The translations under genes were made by a program, and so were the position numbers. From assembly GCA_007127015.1 (NCBI GenBank), contig SLAE01000194.1, positions 1 to 29,003 of the forward strand: 29,003 nucleotides of DNA, written 5' to 3'. Below the pieces are notes generated by a model that ran no database searches, was not told the origin of the DNA, and worked only from the letters and a program-made list of their open reading frames with translations. Positions 7,982 to 16,467 of the stretch are shown piece by piece (the first letter of the stretch is position 1; each line of letters begins with the position of its first letter). Origin of the DNA: Desulfonatronospira sp. (GTDB lineage: Bacteria > Desulfobacterota > Desulfovibrionia > Desulfovibrionales > Desulfonatronovibrionaceae).

Positions 7982-8009
7982 ATTGTATCCGCACCATAGG
8001 ATGTGTCAA
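7982..8009 (-). promoter_or_regulatory. Strong sigma70 promoter of the PFKFB-like gene, leaderless geometry
   Basis: On the minus strand: TTGACA (8009-8004), a 16-base spacer and TACAAT (7987-7982). Transcription should begin 6-8 bases past the -10, at or next to the A of the ATG at 7975, so the mRNA would have essentially no leader. Confidence 0.75.
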
Positions 8010-8075
8010 GTTCTTCAGAGATTTATGAGAAATCGGCTGCGCACTTAAAAAGTGCCATTTTACCGCCAAACAGGC

Positions 8076-8105
8076 TTGATCCCCGGGAGATATTCTGCCT
8101 ATAAG
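8076..8105 (+). promoter_or_regulatory. Probable sigma70 promoter of cls
   Basis: TTGATC (8076-8081), an 18-base spacer and TATAAG (8100-8105) predict a start near 8112. That is downstream of the ATG at 8052, so the longer cls reading from 8052 would not be on this transcript. Confidence 0.5.
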
Positions 8106-8219
8106 GTTATGGACACATCAGGAACTCCCTTATGCCAGGCAAAAAGAAACCCAAGGCATATCAGGGCCTATGGTAAATACTGGAACTCTATAAACGGACT
8201 GAATGTCTGGTTAAGAAAA

Positions 8220-9665
8220 ATGCAACTGCTTGACTGGCTGATAATTGGAATAATCCTTTTCATAAATTTCCTGGCAGCTGGACATGCTCTTCTGTACAAG
8301 CGAGATCCCAAGGGTGCATGGGCGTGGATTGTAACCTGCCTTCTGGTTCCGACAATAGGACCCATCCTCTATTATCTGCTGGGCATCAACAGGGTCAAAA
8401 CCCGGGCCAAGAAGCTCAAATGGTACTGGCCTCACTGGGATACAGACCTGGCCATCGCAGGACAGCGGCTGCGCAATACCAGAAAATCGGTTCGCGAGTT
8501 TGAGATATCTCCGGATTTCGATCAGCTGGCCCAGCTATCTGAGGCTTTGACCAACCGTCCTTTGTTCAAGGGAAACAAGGTCAAGCCATTGTACAACGGA
8601 GAACAGGCTTATCCGGAAATGCTTTCAGCCATTGATCAGGCTGAGGAAAGCATTTACCTGGAGACATTTATTTTTGACACCAGCAATACCGGCGTGCAGT
8701 TTGTCCAGGCCCTGTCCAGGGCCAGGAATAGAGGCCTTGATGTCAGGGTGATAGTTGACGGTATCGGGGAATATTATTCATGGCCCAGAATCGGAAAAAT
8801 TTTAAAAAGTGCTGAAATTCCATTTACCAGATTTCTGCCGCCCAGACTCTATCCCCCTTCACCGTTCATCAATTTGAGAAATCACAGAAAGATTCTGCTG
8901 ATCGACAACAAGTGCGGATTTACCGGAGGCATGAATATCGGAGAAAGACATCTGGTCGCCAAAGCGGATAATCCCAAACGCCAGCAGGATGTGCATTTTA
9001 AGTTTTCAGGGGCGGTGGTCAATCAGATGGAAGAAGTCTTTCTCGAGGACTGGGGTTTTTGTACCGGCGACTACAGCAGAGTTCCCAGGCAGCAGGTGGC
9101 CAGCTTTGACCATGGAGAAGCGGTTTGCAGGACGATTACAGTGGGCCCCAATCAGGATCTTGACAAACTGCGCATCCTGCTTGCAGGCGTGGTATCACAG
9201 GCAAAAAAACGGATACTTATAATGACTCCTTATTTTCTGCCTTCAAAGGAACTCATCGGCGCTCTGCAGACAGCAGCCCTCAAAGGCCTGGAAGTGAATG
9301 TTGTCCTGCCGGCGGCCAACAACCTGCCTTATGTGCACTGGGCCTCCAGAAACATGCTCTGGGAGATTCTGCAATGCGGGGTCAGAGTGTTTTATCAGCC
9401 GCCTCCATTTGCCCATTCCAAGCTTTTTCTGGCAGATGATTCCTATGCCCTGATCGGTTCGGCAAATATTGATCCTCGCAGCCTTCGACTTAACTTTGAA
9501 ATGGTCGTTGAAGTTTACGATACAAAGCTGGTAAGCATGCTCTCAGGTCATGTCCGGGAGAGAATCAGCGTGTCCCATGAAACCACTCTGGAAGAGGTGG
9601 ACAGCCGTTCTTTGCCGGTACGTGCCAGAGACTCATTTTGCTGGCTGTTCAGTCCTTATCTGTAA
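8220..9665 (+). CDS. cls: Cardiolipin synthase (phospholipase D family)
   Basis: Membrane enzyme that joins two phosphatidylglycerol molecules into cardiolipin and glycerol. From MQLLDWLIIGI it has 481 residues. It starts with two membrane helices (about 3-25 and 33-55, containing the KRDPKGAWAWI turn of bacterial Cls) and is followed by two phospholipase D domains. The HKD motifs are HRKILLID...GGMNIG (His about 222) and HSKLFLADD...GSANID (His about 399). The frame is open from 8052, but the extra 56 residues are hydrophilic and unlike the family, and the predicted promoter lies inside them. No clear Shine-Dalgarno marks 8220; an ATG at 8109 is an alternative. DUF1805 gene follows after 60 bases. 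Confidence 0.92.
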   Translation: MQLLDWLIIGIILFINFLAAGHALLYKRDPKGAWAWIVTCLLVPTIGPILYYLLGINRVKTRAKKLKWYWPHWDTDLAIAGQRLRNTRKSVREFEISPDFDQLAQLSEALTNRPLFKGNKVKPLYNGEQAYPEMLSAIDQAEESIYLETFIFDTSNTGVQFVQALSRARNRGLDVRVIVDGIGEYYSWPRIGKILKSAEIPFTRFLPPRLYPPSPFINLRNHRKILLIDNKCGFTGGMNIGERHLVAKADNPKRQQDVHFKFSGAVVNQMEEVFLEDWGFCTGDYSRVPRQQVASFDHGEAVCRTITVGPNQDLDKLRILLAGVVSQAKKRILIMTPYFLPSKELIGALQTAALKGLEVNVVLPAANNLPYVHWASRNMLWEILQCGVRVFYQPPPFAHSKLFLADDSYALIGSANIDPRSLRLNFEMVVEVYDTKLVSMLSGHVRERISVSHETTLEEVDSRSLPVRARDSFCWLFSPYL

Positions 9666-9725
9666 CGTGGTTGATCAACCGGCCTGCCGCTCGGACAGCG
9701 GCGGCATGCTGAGAAGGAGATGAAC

Positions 9726-10016
9726 ATGGAAGGCTGTCATCAGATGGAAATAGACGGCAGGGTCTGCAGCTATGTGGAGTTTACTACACCGAAGACCAGA
9801 ATTCTTGTCCTGCGCGGAGAAAAAGGACTGATTGGCTGCGGGTATCTGAACATGAGCGTGGCTGAAAAGATCGACGAGGCGCTGGCTGTTGTCAGAGGGG
9901 TGCAAAGCATTGAAGACATTCTCTCAGCCGAAGTGCGCCTTGTAAGTTCCGCAGCCGGGAATCTCGGAGTCAAGCCTGGAATGACCGGGCTTGAGGCCAT
10001 GAAGATTCTGGCATGA
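9726..10016 (+). CDS. DUF1805 (YunC-like) protein
   Basis: A small 96-residue protein matching the DUF1805 family (YunC of Bacillus). The sequence RILVLRGEKGLIGCGYLNMSVAEKIDEALAVV is split here only by description: the LRGEKGLIGCGYL strand-turn and the VRGVQSIEDILSAEV segment are the recognisable parts. The biochemical role of the family is unknown. AGGAG lies 6 bases before the ATG at 9726, which is therefore preferred over the ATG six bases upstream at 9720. Probably co-transcribed with cls. It converges on gltB with only 19 bases between the stops. Confidence 0.82.
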   Translation: MEGCHQMEIDGRVCSYVEFTTPKTRILVLRGEKGLIGCGYLNMSVAEKIDEALAVVRGVQSIEDILSAEVRLVSSAAGNLGVKPGMTGLEAMKILA

Positions 10017-10035
10017 ACCGGTTATAACTGAATTC

Positions 10036-13000
10036 TTATTCAGCTGTTTTGACTTTGAGGGGTTTTGGCACAATAGCCACAAATCGCTTGCGGGCGAATT
10101 TCAACAGTTCTTTTACGGCTGCTGCCTCTTCCAGCTGATGGCTCTTTTCCAGTTCTTGAATATATGGCGCAAGAAGCTCTTGAATATCCCTAAGCCCCTG
10201 ATCGGTTACAGGGCATAACTCCACGTGCGCTCCTCTTGCCAGTCGCAGTAGTACAGAATCGCGGTCGAAAACGAATTCCGGATACAGACACTGATAGATA
10301 ACCCCGCCGGTCATTCCCGAACAGATCCACGGTCCAGGATCGCCCAGGACCACTGCTCTTCCTCCGGTCATGTACTCAAAGGCAAAGCCTTTGAGGTGGG
10401 CACGCACTGCGAGATTGCCCATATCGTCTTTAACAGGGGCCGTGATTCTCCCTCCAAAAACAACGTCCGCACCTGAAAGGCGCACACAGGCCCTGGAATC
10501 AGCCATGTTCTGGATCATCAGAAGCCCGCCTATGGCTCCATAACCAAAACTTTTTCCGGTGGAGCCGTCGATATGCCTTCCCTGATAGTTGCTTCCCTTA
10601 AAAACACCTAGACTTCCGCCATAACAGCCTTTTGCCGCTCCATCCTGCGATCCTCCTTCCACTATCACTTCCAGGTGGGAAGTGCAGAACGCGCTGAGTC
10701 CGTTGCCGGGTATGGATGATCCAAGCCGCAGGCAGGCCTTAAGATCTTTTCTGTCCGGAAAATTTCGCTGCATCTCACCTGCGAGATAGGTTCCTATCGC
10801 CCGATCAGAACTTTGCACTTCGTCTTCAGCGAAGCGGAGCTGCGTCTCTTCTTTCCTGAAGAGGTTCATGGCCAGATCGGAAATCATTTTAGTTAAATAA
10901 TTTAGCGGCTTGCGCAATACATGGCTGTAAGCTGAAGTTGCCTGATTTAAAGATGTACTTGAGGGTCTGATCAGTTCCGTGAGGTCCACTTTTTCCTGTC
11001 CAAGAGTTTGAACCAGAAGATCCGTACGGCCCACAAGATCCTGAAGTCTGGATACACCCATATGGGACAGTCGCATTCGCAGTTCGTCGCCTATTGCTCT
11101 CAGAAGTCTGGACAGATTTTCAGCTTCAGCTTCTGTCTCGCGAGGCCGGAAGCCCTTGATCCCTTTACCTTCGGCTTCTTCTTTTGTGATCATTTGAGTG
11201 GAAATGCCCATGGGACAGCTGTCCAGGTGACAGCGCCTGCAGCTTACGCATCCTATGCCCATCAGAGCCAGAGTGCCCAAACCAACTCGATTGGCTCCCA
11301 GCAGGATAAGCTTGAGCACTTCGTTCCCGCTGCGCACTCCCCCATCGCACCAGAGTTCAACATTATGACGCAACCCGGATTCTTTCAGGGCCAGGTGAGC
11401 TTCACTTACACCGATCTCAACAGGGAGTCCCACATAGCGTTTGGAATGTTCCCGGGCCGCACCGGTACCGCCCTCATAACCGCTGATGTTGATTATGTCC
11501 GCTCCTGCCTTGGCTATGCCTACGGCAATGGTTCCCACGCCGGAAGTTACAGGGATCTTTACCGAGATCCTGGCTTCTGGGTGGGCGGTTTTAAGTTCGG
11601 TGACTGTCTGGGCCAGATCTTCAATGGAATAGATATCATGCTGATTGGAAGGCGAAATAAGAGTTATTCCAGGTTTACATTTACGGGCCATGGCCACCAT
11701 AGTGGAGACTTTGGTTCCGGGAAGGTGACCGCCTTCACCTGGCTTGGCTCCCTGACCGATTTTGATTTCCAGGTAATCCGCTGAATTAAGCAATCCCATA
11801 TAAACGCCAAAACGTCCGGATGCTATCTGCTGCCCTCTGTTACGTCTGAACATGCCCAGCATATCCGGAATCTCCCCGCCCTCACCATTGATGCAGATGA
11901 TATTTGCCTTTTTCGCGGCCAGAGCATAGGAGCGGAAGGAGTTCTCACCCTGGGAGCCAAAGGACATGGCCGAAATGATAAGCGGCAGATCATGTCCGCC
12001 TATGGACAGGTCTATCCGGTCCGGGATCAGCCACTCTTCATTGTCAGCCTGTTTGACGCTTAGAAGATGTCGAAGACCGCTTGGCTGTTCGTTCTCCAGT
12101 TTTTCCAGATATTCGGCCATTTCCGCGAAGCCGATCTTGCCCAGGGCCACTTTGCGCAACACTCTGCCCACCCGGGGATTGCGGGAAATTTCTGAGTGCA
12201 GCTCCTGATGCTTTCCGGCGATGGCTTTTTCAAGACGCAGGGCGCATTGTCGCTCGATACTTTCCAGGCTGAGTCCTGATTTTTCCGAAGAGCAAAAATT
12301 TGAAGTCGAAAGCAGGCGTGAAAGATCACGGGTGAGGCCTATGGAAGAAAATATTCTTCCATAGCCGCAAAGCTCGTGTATGCCCATGGTGGACATTACT
12401 TTTTCCATGCCTGCCTGCAGGACGTGCATGGTGTTTCTAACCGCCTCGACCGGGAACAGATGTTTTCCGGATGAGTCCGCGGCAATACGCCACAAAAGGT
12501 AAGGGTTAAGGGCGTCCGCTCCCAGACCGAGAAGAACCATGATATCGTGCAGATTGCGCACTGCTCCGGAACGGACAACTATGGAAGCCTTGCGGCGAAG
12601 GCCGGATTTTACCAGTTCTTCGACCACACAGGCCGTGGCCAGGACTGGATCGATAAATACGCGGTTGTCCTCGAAAGTCCGGGAATCATCGAGAAGGATG
12701 AGCATGCACCCGGAGGCAGCCTTTTTACAGGCTGCAGCAGCCATGAAATCGAGGGCTTTTTTCAAATTTTGTCCAGGTACGTAAGTGGCGTCGATGACTG
12801 TGATCAGCCGGGGATCATGGCCCTGGCCGGAAAAAAAGGCAGCCACCTCCTCCAGCAGAGCCCCCTTGAACTCTCTGGCCAGCACCTGCTCCTCATTCAG
12901 ATCGACAAAGCCTTCAAGGCCGCGCCCTCCCAAAAGAAGAGGTGTCTCAAGTTCCAGGCCCAGGGGAGGGGTTCCATCCTTTTGGCTAATATCAGGCTTT

Positions 13001-14625
13001 GCGCCAAGGACAACACGTGTGGAAAAATGCTCTGCCTCTCTTTGATGGTCAATAGCCGGATTGGTAACAACAGCTACGTTCTCTTTGAAAAAATCCGCCA
13101 CATTGGGGAGAGCTTCCGGTATGAGGCAGGCAAGAGGGCCTGTGTGGCCCATGGAACCAATGACTTCCCTTCCTTCCAAGGCCACGCGTCTGCGAATACC
13201 CAGATCATATTTCTGCCATCCCAGAGCGGCAAGAAATGCATTCTGTACCAGGTGATCCGCTTTTTTAAGCACCAGGCTTTGTGTCTTGAGCATCGTCTTG
13301 TCGGTAAAAAAGCAGGGCTGATAAGGACATTCTCTGAAGCCTGATTCAGGTGCGCGGTATAGATAGGAAAGTTTTTCCAGGGTGTTTTCCCTGTTGCGCA
13401 TAAGCTGCACCAGCTGTTTCTGATAGGCATGATAATCCAGGACCTGAGCCTTGATTTCTCTTCCGGTGCTTATGGCTATTTTTTCTCCTGGACCAAGTGG
13501 TTTTGGATCGCGGACATTGTCTTTTAAATCCACGACACCTTTTTCCGAAGACAGAAAATAGTGGTTTTCACTTTCTCCGAACCAGAGAGGACGCAGCCCC
13601 AGGGCATCCACGCTGCCCAGGCAGCTTTCTCCGGATCTGGCAACGATGGCTGCCGGTCCCTGTGCAGAACATGGAAAGAACCAGCGGTAAAAAGAGTAAA
13701 GCCTGCGCAGTTCTTCCCCGCAAGCATCAGCCATGCTGTTAACCGGAGGAAAGACCATTTCCAGAGCTTCCATGATATCCAGCCCGTGAAGATGAATCAG
13801 GCCTTCAATGATCCGGTTCAGGTTCTGGGAATCGCTGCCGCCCTTTACCAGTTTAATATCCATCATCCCTGCGGTCGATTCCAGCCGTTCTATGGTGTTG
13901 ATTTCACCGTTGTGCCCCAGAAGGGAAAAGGGCTGGGAGCGAAAAACTGTAGGTAGGGTATTGGTGGAATAACGGCTGTGGCCGAGGGTCATGATTGAGC
14001 GCATCTCGGGATCGCGCAGCTCAGGATAAACCCTGTTCAGCATGTCTGGCACACCCTGCAGCCTGTAGACCGCACAATCAAGGCTCAGTGAAGAGGTTTC
14101 GAGCTTGCCCGGAAGTTCTTCCTCCAGACGCATCTGGGCCAGAAAAAGCCGACGGGCGGCTGCAGCCCGGGACTTATCCGGAACAATACCCGCCACCTGC
14201 CAGAAATGCGGAGCTTGCCTCGAAGCTCTGGGTCCCAGGGCTTCGTTTCTGGAATTGCCGCAAACTTCGGTCAAGATGTCAAACCCTGCCTCATCCATAA
14301 GTCTTCTGGCTGTACCTTGGACGCTTGTCCATGAATCCCGCTGCTCAAGAGGGAGCAGAAAATGTCCCAGAAAAAAGCCCAGGCTTTCGGAAAGATATGG
14401 ATTTAATCCGGCTTCGGATAAACGTCTGCTCCATAATTTCCGGGGTATATCCGTGGATACTCCGCACCCGTCTCCTTCTCCATGAATATCACCGGAACGG
14501 TGACCCATCCTTCGCAGGGCATCTATGGTTTGCACAATATTGGCATGTGTTGAACGGCCCTCTTTGTTCACCAGGGCTATTACCGCACATGCGTCGCGTT
14601 CCTGTATTCTTGGCTTTGAAAACAT
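10036..14625 (-). CDS. gltB: Glutamate synthase large subunit (GltB type)
   Basis: A 1529-residue GOGAT large chain that moves the glutamine amide nitrogen onto 2-oxoglutarate. The order is standard. First a class II amidotransferase domain (nucleophile Cys 13 in RDACAVIAL after a short propeptide, then GDGCGVSTDIP, RYSTNTLPT and GHNGEINTIE). Then a central domain, and an FMN synthase domain (PLIISAMSFGSQGE, GQGAKPGEGGHLPG, SGYEGGTGA). The [3Fe-4S] cysteines lie at about 1126-1137 (CVSCRRCHLDSC, spacing C-X5-C-X4-C with one extra Cys). The C-terminal GXGXG helix domain closes the protein (GGSLGVFKGSNYQGRHIDG). AGGGA precedes the ATG. No gltD lies beside it, so the electron donor is either ferredoxin or a remote small subunit; this is undecided. 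Confidence 0.95.
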   Translation of the reverse strand: MFSKPRIQERDACAVIALVNKEGRSTHANIVQTIDALRRMGHRSGDIHGEGDGCGVSTDIPRKLWSRRLSEAGLNPYLSESLGFFLGHFLLPLEQRDSWTSVQGTARRLMDEAGFDILTEVCGNSRNEALGPRASRQAPHFWQVAGIVPDKSRAAAARRLFLAQMRLEEELPGKLETSSLSLDCAVYRLQGVPDMLNRVYPELRDPEMRSIMTLGHSRYSTNTLPTVFRSQPFSLLGHNGEINTIERLESTAGMMDIKLVKGGSDSQNLNRIIEGLIHLHGLDIMEALEMVFPPVNSMADACGEELRRLYSFYRWFFPCSAQGPAAIVARSGESCLGSVDALGLRPLWFGESENHYFLSSEKGVVDLKDNVRDPKPLGPGEKIAISTGREIKAQVLDYHAYQKQLVQLMRNRENTLEKLSYLYRAPESGFRECPYQPCFFTDKTMLKTQSLVLKKADHLVQNAFLAALGWQKYDLGIRRRVALEGREVIGSMGHTGPLACLIPEALPNVADFFKENVAVVTNPAIDHQREAEHFSTRVVLGAKPDISQKDGTPPLGLELETPLLLGGRGLEGFVDLNEEQVLAREFKGALLEEVAAFFSGQGHDPRLITVIDATYVPGQNLKKALDFMAAAACKKAASGCMLILLDDSRTFEDNRVFIDPVLATACVVEELVKSGLRRKASIVVRSGAVRNLHDIMVLLGLGADALNPYLLWRIAADSSGKHLFPVEAVRNTMHVLQAGMEKVMSTMGIHELCGYGRIFSSIGLTRDLSRLLSTSNFCSSEKSGLSLESIERQCALRLEKAIAGKHQELHSEISRNPRVGRVLRKVALGKIGFAEMAEYLEKLENEQPSGLRHLLSVKQADNEEWLIPDRIDLSIGGHDLPLIISAMSFGSQGENSFRSYALAAKKANIICINGEGGEIPDMLGMFRRNRGQQIASGRFGVYMGLLNSADYLEIKIGQGAKPGEGGHLPGTKVSTMVAMARKCKPGITLISPSNQHDIYSIEDLAQTVTELKTAHPEARISVKIPVTSGVGTIAVGIAKAGADIINISGYEGGTGAAREHSKRYVGLPVEIGVSEAHLALKESGLRHNVELWCDGGVRSGNEVLKLILLGANRVGLGTLALMGIGCVSCRRCHLDSCPMGISTQMITKEEAEGKGIKGFRPRETEAEAENLSRLLRAIGDELRMRLSHMGVSRLQDLVGRTDLLVQTLGQEKVDLTELIRPSSTSLNQATSAYSHVLRKPLNYLTKMISDLAMNLFRKEETQLRFAEDEVQSSDRAIGTYLAGEMQRNFPDRKDLKACLRLGSSIPGNGLSAFCTSHLEVIVEGGSQDGAAKGCYGGSLGVFKGSNYQGRHIDGSTGKSFGYGAIGGLLMIQNMADSRACVRLSGADVVFGGRITAPVKDDMGNLAVRAHLKGFAFEYMTGGRAVVLGDPGPWICSGMTGGVIYQCLYPEFVFDRDSVLLRLARGAHVELCPVTDQGLRDIQELLAPYIQELEKSHQLEEAAAVKELLKFARKRFVAIVPKPLKVKTAE

Positions 14626-14677
14626 ATCATTCCCTGGATTTACTGGTGAATGTCATACAAATACTGTCAGAGAACAT

Positions 14678-14706
14678 TTCATATTCAAGTAGCCATTGTT
14701 TGGCAA
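14678..14706 (-). promoter_or_regulatory. sigma70 promoter of gltB
   Basis: On the minus strand: TTGCCA (14706-14701), a 17-base spacer and TATGAA (14683-14678). The predicted start is about 45 bases before the gltB ATG. The -35 hexamer lies inside the palindrome at 14695-14710. Confidence 0.5.
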
Positions 14707-14776
14707 CAATTCCGGTAGAAAAATCATTGTTACAATTATGTAAAACATACTGATGTTGTTTGTAAAAATTGACAAT
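14695..14776. promoter_or_regulatory. Three ATTGT/ACAAT dyads between gltB and the symporter gene
   Basis: ATTGTTTGGCAACAAT (14695-14710, 6-bp arms), ATTGTTACAAT (14726-14736, 5-bp arms) and ATTGACAAT (14768-14776, 4-bp arms) share the same half-site with different spacers. The first overlaps the gltB -35. They may be operator sites for one regulator. The rest of the 393-base divergent gap is AT-rich and shows no gene. Confidence 0.4.
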
Positions 14777-15018
14777 AGTCATGAAACTTAATAAATCGAT
14801 CCTGATCTTTAAGTGCAGGTCCTGGACTTGATTACCAGAATCCGTACAACAGGCTCCGAAATTCAACACTTATTTTCCGGCTGCGTATTCAGGCAATGTA
14901 TATAAATTTCAAAAGTAAGTGCGGGATGCTGGAATATCTGACTAAATATAAATTTTCAGGCATACAGGTGTCTGGATTTTTTTTAAGGTGATCATCATAT
15001 AAAAAAAGGGGGTTTTTC

Positions 15019-16377
15019 ATGCAGAGTCCGATTGAACGCGAAAGCTGGGCTACACGTGTAGGTTTCATACTGGCGGCCTCCGGATCTGCTGTGGGACTGG
15101 GAAATATCTGGCGTTTCCCGTACATGACAGGAGAACACGGTGGGGCAGCCTTTCTGATCATTTATCTTGTTGCCATCATCCTCATCGGCTATCCTGTCAT
15201 GGTTAATGAAATCATTGTCGGACGCAAGACCAACCGTAACCCCATTGGCGCGTTCAAGGCTCTCGCCCCCAATACTCCATGGTGGCTGGTCGGTGCGCTG
15301 GGCGTTTTCACGGGATTTGTCATTCTTTCATATTATTCCGTGGTGGCAGGCTGGTCTCTGGCCTACGTGTACAAAGTAGTCATCGCCACGACCACAGCAG
15401 ACGTAGAGCATGCGGATGTCTTTGTCGGACACATAACCAGCGTCTGGGAACCAATTTTCTGGCATGCAGTGTTTATGGCTCTGACTGTGGGCATTATTGC
15501 CGGAGGTGTGGTCAGGGGGATTCAGAAATGGGTGACAGTACTCATGCCGGCAATCATAATCCTGCTCGTCATACTGATTATAAGGGCCGTGACACTGCCC
15601 GGAGCCGGAGAGGGTCTCAGCTACTACTTAAGGCCTGATTTCGGTGAAGTTACATCCAGAACTTTTCTGGCCGCTATCGCTCAGGCGTTTTTTACTTTGA
15701 GCCTGGGCATGGGCGCGATCATCACCTATGGCAGTTATCTGAGAGGCAGACATGAAATACCAGGCAACGCGGCCTCAGTAGTCGGCATTGATACCGGAAT
15801 CGCCATTCTGGCCGGATTTGCCATATTTCCGGCGATTTTCGCTCTGGGCTTTTCCCCGGCTGCGGGTCCCGGACTGGTATTTATCACGTTGCCTGCCGTG
15901 TTTGCGGAAATGCCTCTCGGAACACTCTTTGGCATTATGTTTTTTGTGCTTCTAAGTTTTGCCGCTCTGACCTCGGCCATTTCACTTCTGGAAGTCGTCA
16001 CCGCCTGGCTCATCGATGAAAAAGGCTGGACCCGCAAACAGTCGGCCATTGTCATGGGTATTATCATTTTTACCGTAGGCCTGCCCGCCACTCTGGGTTA
16101 CAGCGTACTCAGCGGAGTGACTTTTCCAGGTCTTGGAACCGATCTTCTGGATACTTATGACTGGTTCGCCAACAGCATCTTTCTGCCTCTGGGTGGCCTT
16201 CTGACCGCCATTTTCGTAGGCTATATATGGGGGACAAAGAATGCCATCGAGGAAGGAAACAGGAATGCCCGTTTTATCAAGCTGGGGAACTGGTGGGGCT
16301 TTCTCATCCGCTACGTGGTCCCGGTACTGATCGGGGTGATCATGATAATGGGAATTTATGATACTTTCAGTGGATAG
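15019..16377 (+). CDS. Sodium-dependent transporter, neurotransmitter:sodium symporter (NSS/SNF) family
   Basis: A 452-residue inner-membrane symporter that uses the sodium gradient to import amino acids or related solutes. The N-terminus carries the NSS signature GSAVGLGNIWRFPY (22-35), which forms the sodium and substrate site in unwound helix 1, followed by GGAAFLIIYLV. About 11 or 12 hydrophobic helices cover the sequence, with QAFFTLSLGMGAIITYGSYL in the middle (helix 6). GGGGG lies 6 bases before the ATG. It stands alone and ends in a strong terminator. Prokaryotic members transport tryptophan, tyrosine, leucine or others; the substrate is not readable here. Confidence 0.92.
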   Translation: MQSPIERESWATRVGFILAASGSAVGLGNIWRFPYMTGEHGGAAFLIIYLVAIILIGYPVMVNEIIVGRKTNRNPIGAFKALAPNTPWWLVGALGVFTGFVILSYYSVVAGWSLAYVYKVVIATTTADVEHADVFVGHITSVWEPIFWHAVFMALTVGIIAGGVVRGIQKWVTVLMPAIIILLVILIIRAVTLPGAGEGLSYYLRPDFGEVTSRTFLAAIAQAFFTLSLGMGAIITYGSYLRGRHEIPGNAASVVGIDTGIAILAGFAIFPAIFALGFSPAAGPGLVFITLPAVFAEMPLGTLFGIMFFVLLSFAALTSAISLLEVVTAWLIDEKGWTRKQSAIVMGIIIFTVGLPATLGYSVLSGVTFPGLGTDLLDTYDWFANSIFLPLGGLLTAIFVGYIWGTKNAIEEGNRNARFIKLGNWWGFLIRYVVPVLIGVIMIMGIYDTFSG

Positions 16378-16403
16378 ATAGAGGTCGAGCTTATTTGAAA
16401 AAC

Positions 16404-16439
16404 TTTGCCCCCGGTCTGGAAACTCAGACCGGGGGCAAA
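16404..16439. terminator. Bidirectional intrinsic terminator, 15-bp perfect stem
   Basis: TTTGCCCCCGGTCTG (16404-16418) and CAGACCGGGGGCAAA (16425-16439) pair perfectly around a 6-base loop. It lies between the converging symporter and methyltransferase genes. The minus-strand side is followed by GTTTTTC; the plus-strand side has only a weak T tract, but the stem's own TTT/AAA ends help in both directions. Confidence 0.85.
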
Positions 16440-16467
16440 TACTTAACTGCTTCTATTTCTTAGAACA

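Noticed and set aside
9669..9680. GGTTGATCAACC palindrome after cls
   Set aside because: A 12-base palindrome with no loop or T tract; too short and isolated to call a terminator or operator.
11008..13344. Long plus-strand frames (258 and 265 codons) inside gltB
   Set aside because: They are antisense to well-conserved glutamate synthase motifs and show no recognisable domain or ribosome site.
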